DNA of 64,000 nucleotides from Symbiodinium natans (taxonomy: Eukaryota; Sar; Dinophyceae; Suessiales; Symbiodiniaceae). The notes beneath the pieces were generated by a model. That model worked only from the letters and a program-made list of their open reading frames with translations, made no database searches and had not been told where the DNA came from. Shown piece by piece: positions 22,601-34,600 of the stretch; position 1 is the first letter of the stretch, and each line of letters starts with the position of its first letter. The stretch is from NCBI GenBank assembly GCA_905221605.1, contig CAJNDS010002823.1:591001-655000 (forward strand), written 5' to 3'. Made by a program: the position numbers and the translations under genes.

Positions 22601-25600
22601 TCCATACCTATGCTGCCCAAACCCTACACATCAACGAAATCTCATGCGGTACGGTAGAACTCAGCAACACATGGGCTACATAGAGCCCTGGGGTCCTTGG
22701 TATGGTCCCTTAAAAGAGGACCCCTTATATACCCCCCCCCCCCCCCATATACCCCAAATCAATCCAAGGGCCCAAATACTTCAGAACCCTTTAAAGGAGG
22801 AAAGGGGCCATATGAAGGGCCCAAATAACCAGCCTTAGAGGTTCGGGCTCAGGCTCCTTGATTGTAGTTCGTATATGTGCTGGTTATCAAGCTTATGGAG
22901 ATCATCGCTGGTGATATTGAAAAAGCAGCCCCTGCATGTAATCGCAACAACGCAAAACCTTAGGCCCGCAGGGTCTTGGAGATGTTTAGAGGTTGTAGGG
23001 TGCCATCACCTGGGGGGGCGCTTGTTTCTGGCCCCTGGAAATCCGATTCCGAAACCCGGCAAGTGACCCCGAAACGGCACAATATCCCCAAAGCACTGAA
23101 CCCTAAACCCTAAACCCAAAACCCTAAACCCCTGGAACCTTGCACAGGCCAACCGTCAAAGCAGCCACCCCAAGACCCAAGGACTGAACCCTAAACTAGG
23201 GTTTAGGGTTTAGGGTTTAGGGCTTAGGGTTTAGGGTTTAGGGTTCAGGGTTTAGGGTTTAGGTAAACTCAAGCTGAGTTAGGCCCAGGGACCCACGTTT
23301 GCAGCGGCAAATTCCAGGGGGAATCGGCCGTATGGCTTGAACCCCTGGGAGAGCTTCGCGCTTCGAGTTGGGCTCTCAGGGTTTACTTCGGCTATCCGCT
23401 GACAAGACTATGCTTTGTTGGGCGGGGGGTGCGCGGTGGGGGGGGGGGGGGAGAAAGGTCTTCTAAGCCCTAAACCCTAAACCCTAAACCGTAAATCTCA
23501 CAAACCCTGAATCCTGAGACCTCCACCCCAATCCCACCCCCAAACAAAAGACAAAAACTAAAACTAAAGCTAAACATGGGATGTTCCCCCTTCTTCTAGC
23601 AGTCCTTATTAGGGATATCCCAATTAAGGACTGCTAGAGAAGGGGGAGCATCCCAACCCTAAACCCTAAACCCTAAACCCTAAACTCAGCCCTCAACACC
23701 CCCCTTTAACACCCCGCCTCGACGAACTTGATGAAGCGTCGGAAGGCAGCCTCAGCTTCCAGGAAGGGAAGGGGGGTTTCGGGGGTTTCGGGTTTAGGGT
23801 TTAGGGGGGGGGGGGGGTTTGGGGTCTTAGGGTTTAGGTACCCTCAAAAACCCCTTTAGAGGGTACAGGGTTCAGGGGCTTAGGGTTTGGGCACCCTAGA
23901 GAATCCCCTTGAACGGGGTACTCTAGCGGGGGATACAAGGTACCTAACCCCCTCACTCCCTACGCAGAACCCCTAAGGTGAACGATGCGGCACGGGATTC
24001 GGGCTTCTAGGCTTGACCAGGGCTCATCAGGGCTTAGGCCTTATTTGGATTTAGGGTTTAGGGTTTAGGGTTTAGGGTTTAGGGTTTAGGGTTTAGGGTT
24101 TAGGGTTTAGGGTTTAGGGCTAAGGGTTTAGGGTCTTGTGGCTTAATCAGTAGGGTTCTGGGCCAAAGCCTTAGGAGTAGTAGGCCGTGGGGTCGTCATT
24201 CGGGATTGGGGGCTCGCTGCAGCTTGGGGTCGACTAGCGCCTTCGGGCTGTCATGAGGGTTTAGGGTTTAGGGTTTAGGGTTTAGGGTTTAGGGTTTAGG
24301 GTTTAGGGTTTAGGGTGGGTTTAGATGGGTTTAGGGGGGTTAGGGTTTAGGATTTAGGTTTTTAGGGTTTAGGGTTCAGGGCTTGAAGTTGATTGGGGTT
24401 CATTGGGCCTTTGAAAAGTTTAGGGCACATGAGGGTTTAGGATATAGAGCTGAGTGTCTCAGGTCCTGTTTAGGGTTTAGGGCTTAAAGCTAGCCCCTGA
24501 AACCCTACTACACCTCAACATCACTTCCCTGGAAGGTCTTCAATAAAGGCCCAAGATAAGAAGGCCGCGCAGTTAGCCCTTCATTGTCCTACGTCCCAAA
24601 TTTTTCAAGTCCTGTAAACCTTGGAAAACACTGTTGCCTTAGGCTTCAGGTCCTAAAACCCTAAACCCGAAACCCTAAAACCCTAAAACCCCAAAACCCT
24701 AAAACCCTAAAACCCTAAAACCCTAGAACCCTAAGAACCCTAAGAACCCTAAAACCCTAAAACCCTGAAACCCTAAAACCCTAAAACCCCAAAACCCCCA
24801 AAACCCCCAAAACCCTTAAACCCTAAAACCCTGAAACCCTGAAACCCGAAAACCCTAAAACCCTGAAACCCTAAAACCCTGAAACCCTAAAAGCCTAACA
24901 CCCTAAAACCCTAAAACCCCAAAACCCCAAAACCACTAAAGCCCTAAAACCCTAAAACCCCAAAACCTCAAAACCCCAAAACCCCAAACCCCATAACCCC
25001 AAAACCCTAAAACCCTAAAACCCTAACCCTAAACCCTAAACCCTAAACCCTAAGCAACGAACCGGCCGAGCCAAGGCATTCCTAGGGACGGCCCCGAGGC
25101 CAGCCACAGGGCCGATCCTCGGCCATGCAGGGTTTATAGGGTTTAGGGTTTAGGGTTTAGGGTGTTCCTTCGTTTCAGGTTTTCAGGGTTCCGATTCAGG
25201 GCTTAAACAAATGTAGGGCTGAGGGTGCTCCATCTTTTCTGGGGTTTAGGGCTGAAGGTTTCTAGGAGTTCAAGGGTTTACCTGGGCCCACCGGCTTAGG
25301 GTCGGGTATTTAAGGCATGGGACTTTGAGGTTTGCCAGGTTGCCAAGAAACCTAGGATCAAAAAGGGTGCCCGTTTTTGCATAAAGGAAAATTCTGAGGG
25401 AACCTAAGCCCCGCAAAAAGGGAAAAAGGGCACTACTGAACATCCAAGTTTGAGGGCCTGCTGCAGGGTTCAGGGATTGTTGTTGTTCTCTCTTCCTGTC
25501 CCGGCCGCCCGCGTTAGTTTTACAAGCGCAGGTGCAGTATTGAAGTGAGCGTGTACATGTGTCCAAAGTTCTGAGCCGCATTTTTTTGAACCCTGGCCTT

Positions 25601-28600
25601 ATAACCATAAACCTGCCTAAACCCTAAACCCTACGACTCTAAACCCTAAACCCTAACACCTACAGCCCTAAACCCTACATAATCCTGCCTCATCCCCCCT
25701 TCGCAATGCAAGCCCAAGCCTCCATCATGTCAACCTTCCCTTTTGTAGGGTTTAGGGTTTAGGGTTTAGGGAAACGCATGGCTTGACCATTCACTCCAAA
25801 TCGTCCTACGCAGAATCTTTTGCAGCAGACCGGCCGGTGCGTCTGCATCCTGACCGTAGTAGACTACATTCGAGAGCCCCCAGTCCCAAAAGACCATGCC
25901 TAGACCGTTGAGAATGCGGCTCATGATGAGAAACCACTGCTGCAAACCCCAGAAACGTGCAGGCTTTGAGGTTTAAGAGCAGGTGTTGGGGGCTTAGTGT
26001 TTACTGGCTGAAAACTTAGGATCCAACCCTAAAAAATTAACTTGGATGAATTCACACCGAAGCCGCATAGCAGCCCAGAGAATAATCTCCCAGGAAGGAA
26101 GCCTGGGCGGAGTGGGGTTTACGGTTTAGGGCTCAGGATTTAGGGTTTGGGGTCTAGGGGGGGAATCCAAGCTTTCCAAAAACAAGGAATGAAAAAAGGC
26201 TAAGCTTTTGCGTATTCCTGTCGAATTACCAGGCCCCGAAACGTCCAGATTTTAACTGCTGGCGACGCCAAAGCCTGCAACCCTTAGACCCCTAAATCCC
26301 TAAATATCCTAAACCTCTCACACAGACACAGACACAGACACAGACACAGACACAGACACAGACACAGACCCAGACCCAGACCCAGACCCACACACACACT
26401 ACACACTCACATGCAGAACTTTTTCAGGTCTCCCAGAACTTGCCTTGGAAACTCAAGCAAGGCTTTATCCTTTAACCTTCCAGTACGGTTTAGGCTGGGG
26501 CGACACTGAAGTCAAAGAAGTCCAGTCTTTTTGTCAGCTGCCGGGACTGCATAGGTGGTACGCTTGGCAAACTTTCTAAACTGCGACCTGCGCTAAAGAT
26601 GGCACAGTGCAAGCCCGCGACCTTTCAGACTGGGAAACACAACCCTAAACCCTAAACCCTAAACCCTAAACCCTAAACCCTAAACCCTAAACCCTAAACC
26701 CTAAACCCTAAACCCTAAACCCTAAACCCTAAACCCTAAACCCACCAAAAAAGGGGCTACGTAGACGTCGGTGGGCCCAAAGCTTTGTTTCTGCCAAGTC
26801 ACTCGGCGCCTGGGCTTGTGACCAACACAGGGAGGGTTTAAGGTTCATAGAGCTTCGGGTTTAAGGTTTAGGGTTTAGGGTTTAGGATGAGGTTGAGGGT
26901 TTAGGGTTTGGGGTTTCGGGTTTAGGGATATAAGCAGGGTAGCTACAGTCAGACTGGGCTGTGGCTTTAAAGTCTTCGAGGTACCCAAACTTTGCGGACT
27001 ACAACTACCCACGAGCCGTCAAGCAGAGATTATGAGTCCTGAACTTCTTGCTCGCTGCCTAATCAGCTCGCAATGCAAGTCGTCCGCAGCCGACATGAGT
27101 ACTCCGGTACGTATACACCCAACATCCTAAGCCCTGCTTGAAACTTTCGAGGACCTTTGACTCCCCTTCTTCTGCTTCTGAAGCCTCGCGCATACGCCCG
27201 GCGTGCCTTGCAGTCTAGGCCAGAACCCGACACCCCCAAGTTCGGGTGATTTAGGGTTTAGGGTTTAGAGTTTTCGTAGTTTTCTTGACGACAGACGGCG
27301 CAACTGCTGCAAGAAAGTTGCTTGGGCCAGCGAGCGGGCTCCGTCAAGGCCGATGGAGTTGCAAAGAAAAATCTTAAGCACAAAAGGCCACTGCAGTGCA
27401 GTTTTTAGGGTTTAAGGTGCACGCATGCACGCGCACCCACGCACACACACAAACTTGCTGACATTCTTCTGTTCAACCCCGAACCTTGGAGACTGCTCCG
27501 GCCCTTATGAGTGTGCCGATTCGCTGTTCCATTTTTGCGGTTCCAGGCACTAAACCCTGCCACATCCGCACGTATCGCAATTTAAGGTCACGGTTTGTGG
27601 TTTGGGGTTTGGGTCCCCCGACAAGAAACGGGAAACCCTTAAGGAGTTTAGGGTTTCATGAGGGGAGTGCTCGATTGGTTACTTGTTAATGGTACAGGAC
27701 AAAGGGTCCATCTCCAAGCGCGGTCGACATACTACCTTCCTTGAAGGTTCATGCGCTGTTGAACAAATCTGGGTTGCGCGAAGCTTCACCATTAACTAGG
27801 TTCAGAAGTACAGTTTCCCTGCTTACCACACTACTTGTGAAGTACCCATGGCCCTTCAAACAAGCCGTCTGTACCCACACCCCAAACCCGAAGCCCTCTA
27901 AACCCGCAAGGCCCTTTACACACCTACAAGCCCCTATGCGCCCTAGCTCAAGGCTTCAATACAGTTCCTTTTGGGGTTAGTTTATAGGTTGTAGTATACT
28001 ACACTCAACAGTCCTACGTGAGGAGCCATTAGGTACACAAGCCAAGGAAGCCTGGCCCTTCAGAGCCTCCGGGTGCTGGCTTACCCTCGGCACACCTGAA
28101 CTCTAAGGAACACAGAAGAATCGATGTCCAACAAAAGCCCCAACATTCAGATCTAATGTTGGGCCCATTGAATGAGGGCTTATTTCGGAAAGTTGTTGAT
28201 CAAACTACATAGGGGCTAGAAAAGGGGCAGCGTTGTTGTATTCCCCCCTCCACCCTCATCTCGGCCCCGCCCTTCCCCCAGGTACCCTAAACCCTAAACC
28301 CTAAACCCTAAACCCTAAACCCTAAACCCTACAGGCTGGAAATGCTCGGAGCTCAGGCTAGGAAGCCTTGGCATGATGTAGGCTCGTAGCCCATACGAGT
28401 TGTTACGAGCACGGCATGACAAGATACCAAGATACGGTTAGGGTTTAGGGTTTAGGGTTTAGGGTTTAGGGTTTAGGGTTTACGGTTGAGGGTTTAGGCT
28501 TTCGGGCTTGACCTAACCCTAAGAGTCCTTGTCCCTCAGTTTTCTATACTTGGGCCCCAAAGTCCCTGCGCAGGGAGTACTTTGAGGCCCACGTATTCCC

Positions 28601-31600
28601 GATTTAGGTACATGGACCCTTGGGGTAAGAGTAACCTAGGCATACAACGGGTGGCCCTTTTTGGTTTAAACAGGCTCTTGCGGGTACCTAAACCCTAAAA
28701 GGAGGCAATCGGAGCCTACTCTGGGTCCTTGTGGCCCTAAACCCTAAACCCTAAACCCTAAACCCCTAAACCCTAAACCCTAAACCCTAAACCCTAAACC
28801 TTAAACCCAAAACCCAGGATTTCCTGCCGGCGCCTGGTGTAGTTGGAAGTTGCTGGAACTACCCGAAACCAAAGCCCGAAGCCGAATGCGTTTCACACTG
28901 AAAACCACCAGCGGCACTGCAATCACAAGGGCCTGACACACCATCATCATTGCATGAGAATGAGTGCCGGAGTTGCAGAAGGCCTAGCATCCCGAAACCC
29001 TCACACCTTAAACCTATGGACATATATATATATATATATACTCTACGACTTAAGCCTTACCCTAAACCCCAAACCCTAAACCCTGAACCTACTGTTGCCC
29101 AGGGTGCTGTAGCACGGCATGGAATACCTGGGCCATGGGGGGAGCGGTTTGGGTTTAAGCCAAGGCCGCTGCCGGCGCACCTCTAGCATTCTTATCGCTA
29201 GTGTTTCTGTCATCAGGGTTTAGGGTTTAGGGTGTGGGGTTTAGGGTTTGAGGTTTAGGGTTTAGGGTTCAGGCTTTAGGGGTCATCCCGACTGAGTCGG
29301 AATTGGGCACTCGAAACTTTCTGGGATGGTCCTTGGTGCTATAAACACCATACACTAAGGTTTTGGCGTCAGGGATTTGGGGGATCACAACAATCATGGG
29401 CGTTTCAACAATACAATTCCGCCGTAACGCACCGAACCGTGCAGGAGGCTTGCCGTACCGCACCGAACCGTGAACCCACCCTCCAGCCACCCACCCCCCC
29501 ACCCTGCGGTCTTGCGCATGCACCCCTTCCATGCAGCCAGGAATTCATAAGTTGTTGGCAGACAAGGTCTTATGAAAGCATCGCCCTCCTATGCAGCCGA
29601 TATTCCAAACGAAGCCAAAGCGTGGTTTAGGGTTTAGGGTTTGGGGTTTAGGGTTTAGGCCTTCGGCCTTTGGGTCTATGGTTCCAAAGCCCCAAACCCT
29701 CAAAATGCTCTGTCACAACACGACTTCTGCCCGTGTGGCAATCCGCGGGTCTCCACCGTAGTGCTTGTCACCAAGGTGGCCACCTCAGTGCAGCTTTCGT
29801 CTAGGGGTTCTACCTTGGACCCTCAACATAAGGGCCATATTAGGAGTATGTATATTAACGGGAACCTCTAGGGGTACAACCTTAGGGGCACGAGTCTTCA
29901 TCCCTTGATTTCGACGATTCATGCAGCTCAAGAGGCTGACAGGAGTTCGGGGTTCGAGGAACAGGGTTTAGGGTTTAGGGTTCAGGGGTGTTGAGCAGTA
30001 CTTGTGGCCCAGGCATCAACCCATCGTCACGCACCGGCGACTGTGCGGGCATCCGAGTTTCACTTTATCGTTTGGTGTGTCCTCGCCATTTATTTTTCCC
30101 AGGCTCTGCCACCCTCCACCAAAAAACAGCTAAGTGGGATGCAGGTAATGTTCAACATGAGCGGGTCCTGTCTTTCAGCTAAAATTTGTGCCCACGAGAA
30201 GAATGGGTCGTCATTGTTCTGAAACGGGTAGGGACCGCATATCCCCCCACATGACCCCCTGGGAGACTATAATAGGGAACCTAGGTTTCCGAACTCCCTA
30301 CTAGGAACCAAATTGCGCACATGACCCCTTGAGAGATGATAATGTTCCTACTTCCCTACTAGCAACCAGGAAGTTCAAAGGTGCATGGGACTCTATCTAC
30401 CTGCCAAGCTTAAGAATGCGCGAAGCCCCCCCCCCCCCCCTCTGCAGGGTCCAGGGTTCAAGGCTTATAGTTGAAACCCTAACCCTAAACCCTAAACCCT
30501 AAACCCTGTAGACCAACCCCTGTTAACCCTCAACAAGGAACACACTCCTCAACAAAGGCCCTCAGCCACAAACCCTCAGAACCCCATGAACCATGACGCC
30601 CTGAAGCAACGCAACCTTTCGACCTTTGAACCCTAAACCCTAAACCCTAAACCCCAAACCCTAAACCCTAAACCCTAAACCCTCGCCAAGTTCGGCCGGG
30701 CGGCTGCAGACGTAATCATGGCAGGCAGCACCGCTGAGGGGGAGAGATCCCAGCTGAGCATCTGGGCCACAATGGTGGCTCAGGGCTACAGCGACTACAG
30801 ACGAGTGTGGGGGTGGTATACTGATATTCGAAAAAAAGCAACATAAGAAGAATAAGAAGAATAAGAATGATAAGAAGAATAAGAAGAACAAGAAGAATAA
30901 GAACAACGGAACAACATAATATAACAACACTATGGAAGTATAATCATAAATCACAAGTAGTAAAATGCTAACATAATACGCGAAGCTCATGGGAGTATAA
31001 TGATATTTCACAAAAATATGTAAGAATACGAAAATAAACCAAATTGATCAGAATAATGGCAACAAAAAGGAATATATGAATCATATCATGTAAGTATAAG
31101 AATATTTCGAAAACACATGAATCATATACTAATCGCAACATAAGACAAGAGTAACATATGTATAGACCTTTATACCATACAATAATACTGGTACTGGAAT
31201 AAAAACATAAGAATACTGTTTAAGAAATAGAATGGTATACATAAGCATAATAAAACATGCTATTTCTGCAAAAAAAAAAACACACCTTGCACCTGGGATG
31301 TTCCCAACCTTGCACCGATGCAGGGCACCGGGACTCCTTGGAACAAGGCACGTGCTCGATGGTGTAGAGCATTCCTTTGAGAGGGGATGGCATGAGAGCT
31401 CTGGGTCCCAGCCCTAAACCCTAAACCCTAAACCCTAAACCTTAAACCCTAAGCCCTAAACCCCAAAAAAGGGTGCACCCCAGGCCTCCCGGCTCTGGAG
31501 GCCTTGGGCCCTTAACAGCTTCGACGCTGCAACTTGTGGGTTTTTGGGGACTTGGGAGGACTCGGGCTAAGGACACATCCCCAAGGTATCCCAACCCTAA

Positions 31601-34600
31601 ACCCTAAACCCTAAACCCGAAACCCTACAGCCTAAAACCTAAACCCTACACCCTACACCCTAAACCCTAATTAAATCCTAAGCCCTAAACCCCAACCATG
31701 ATATCCCCCCCCCCCCCCCCCCCCCCGAACCCCAACCTCTCCCCTAACACCTTAAACCTTTCTTTCTTGGGGCCAGGGACCCCTCCGCAGGAAAGGTCTC
31801 CCGCTCCCTCTCTCTCTCTCTCTCTTTTCCAGAAGACCTGTGCCTCAAAGCCCTCAAAGCCCCTAATCCTCAAGCCTCTGCCTCTCTGAACCTCCGAAAA
31901 CATCATCCTTCGAGACTCCAACCTCCCAAGGCCTGGCAATGAGGGTTTCCAGGGCCTATGGGCTTCAGGGCCCAGGAGCTAAGCCCTAAACCCTAAACCC
32001 TAGCCCTACCCGAAACCCTAAACCCTAAACCCTAAACCCAGGGTGCACAAGCTCAGGGTGAGCGTTCTCAAAAACGCCTATAGCAGCAGCTGGCTCTGGA
32101 CTAAGAAGTAAACCCTAAACCCTAAACCCTAAAACCCTAAACCCTAAACCCCAGACCCTCTGAGCTGAAACCCACGAACACAGCTGACATCAAGGTCTGG
32201 TTTTGCTACGGTAAGCCCTACAAAAACTATGCCCGCAGTGTCTGGGAGTGGGGATGGTAGGGTATAGGGTGTGGGTTTAGGGTTGAGGGTTTAGGGTTTA
32301 GTGGGATTTGAATATGCATGGGGCTGATAGCCAACAAGCAGCCCTTGCAAACCGGATCAAACTCCCCCCCCCCCCCCGGCCAAGCCGCCGCTGATCGGCA
32401 CCGAATACACCTGAGCCATTCTTTCATGTGGGTTTGTTACTTGGAGGTTCATGGGAAGTCATAAGTAGGAATCTCAGAGGATACTGATAAGCCTACTCAC
32501 AACTACGCATGAACCTCCACGTAAGGTACCCTAAACCCTAAACCCTAAACCCCTACACCCTAAACCCTAAACTCAAACAGGTCGGCAAAAGCAAAGGCCC
32601 TTCAGCCCAGAGGTGAGGGGAAAGGCGAAATTCGGCTTGGCGATTTCCTAAGTAGGGGAAGCGTTGGGGAGAAAAATAAGGGTCACACTGATTACATTAC
32701 CACCACCACCCCCCCTCCCCCCGGCACCCCTGCATCCCCGCAAAACCCTAAACCCTAAACCCAAAACCCCCTGACCCCCTGCATGGCTCACTCATTCTTT
32801 TGTGCCCGGGCGCAGCCGCCAAGCCAGCCCCGGCGCCGCAGGCCACCAGCCTTGCATGTGACACCCTAAACCCTAAACCCTAAACCCTAAACCCTAAACC
32901 CTAAACCCTAAACCCTAAACCCTAACCCTAAACCCTTTAGAGCCTAAACCGCAATGGATGATAGGGTTTGTAATTAGGTTTTTTTGCCTTGGGGGGGACA
33001 TTTATAAGGTTCGGAGAGCGCGGGTGGGGGGGTGGGTGGAGGGGGGATAGGTATGCAAGCTGTTGAAGTTGCTGAGTGTCTTCTTACTGTATTTCCAGGG
33101 CTAAGGGCTAGGCTGCCCAGTAACCAAGGCTTAAAAAGGGTGCCTTTTTTTTGCTTAAACGGGTTTATAAGGGAACCTAAACCCCCCCAAAAAGGGAATA
33201 AGGGTACTACTGGGCATCCCAGAGGGTCAACCAAAACAAGGGATCTGTAAACCCTGCTTGGGCAGGGAGTGGAGGAGGATCGCCCGCTAAGCTCCCCAAG
33301 CAACCCTCCAAACCGAAGACTCGAAACCTCAAGCTCTCAGAGGAGATCATTCCTACTGGACTCGTGTAGCTATATAAGGTCTTATACTTCCTCATCATGA
33401 GAAACATGCTGCAAAACTGTAGGTAAAGGATCGGGATACAGGGTCAAACCTTGTCAACCCTAAAAAACTCAGTTTGGCTGCTCACCACGACCCTATAAGC
33501 CACGTCAATTCAAAGGTTCCACTGAACCTGCTCGGAGGTTCCTGGGTAGTTATAAGTACGGCTATAAGTACCCCAAGTAAGGCTACAAGTTTATAGGTTC
33601 CCCAACTTACAACCCTCCTTATAACTACCCATGAACCTCCAAGGATGAGAACCCAGGGGTTGGGACAATTACTGATAGTATCCCCTTATGGTCCCTTATA
33701 AATGTACTACAATGACGCCCAAAAACCTTATTTTAATTCTTCCGACCCCTTTAACAAAGCCCCGCAAGCCCTCTTCCAAGGCTTGCGGGCACGGGCCAAG
33801 GAGCACTTTGCGCTGTTCCGACGACACCCTGAACGCCTCGGTCTGGGGTGGGTTTAGGGTTTAGGGTTTTTGGGTTTACATTGCTTGGAGTGCTTTGCGG
33901 TTGTGTTTGGGCTGATGTGCTGCTCATGAAGACGGTGGAGGATGGCAAGAAAACCAACCTCCCAAGCCTGCTGCCGAATCGTAGTGGGTCCCTAAACCCT
34001 GAACCCTGAACCCTGAACCCTATACCCTAAACCCTAAACCGTGCTGGGAGTGCCTGATATCGGCTTCGAGAGTTGAGTTTGCTACTCCAGGGCCACAAAC
34101 GCAAGTCTAAGCGGGCTTGATAAGCCTCAATCAACCTGAACCCCAGCAGCCCCCCCGAAGCCCGAAACGCTAAACCCTAAACCCTAAACCCTAAACCCTA
34201 AACCCTAAACCCTAAACCCTAAACCCTAAACCCTAAACCCCAAACCCTAAACCCTAAACCCTAAACCATGCATGCCCACAGCTTAGAATCCTGAGCCCTT
34301 TGCCCTGGGCCCCTAAACATGCAAACACAAAAAACCCACACCACGCCCCCCTCCCCAACACAAAAACACATCTTGTTCTTTCAAAAACACCCTCCTCATG
34401 CCTCCAGTTCCCAAAGCTCTCGAAAACGCGTACGCCTCTACACAAACCAGAGAATCTCCGAAACCGGGGTTTGGAGGTTAAGTTTTGGAGTTTAGGGTCA
34501 GGGTGCAGGCCTTTCAAGTTTCACCTGAAGGTTCATGCGTATCTGAAAGTAGCCTTGCTGATGGTTTTTCAGCACAGATAAGAACCCTACTTAGAACTTA

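Larger units (their letters stand above)
25120..31478. other. array-rich presumed intron of the CLC gene
   Basis: Between 25117 and 31479 I see arrays, T2 and T4 elements, microsatellites and several short islands (about 28.35, 28.85 and 29.19 kb) that may be missed exons. No motif decided any of them. Confidence 0.35.

Noticed and set aside
26318..26398. CRISPR-like short repeats
   Set aside because: A continuous hexamer microsatellite without spacers.
33781..33848. Plus-strand exon with donor GGGTGGGTTTAGGG
   Set aside because: Two plus frames are equally open and it lies inside the minus-strand CLC span; evidence too thin to call.
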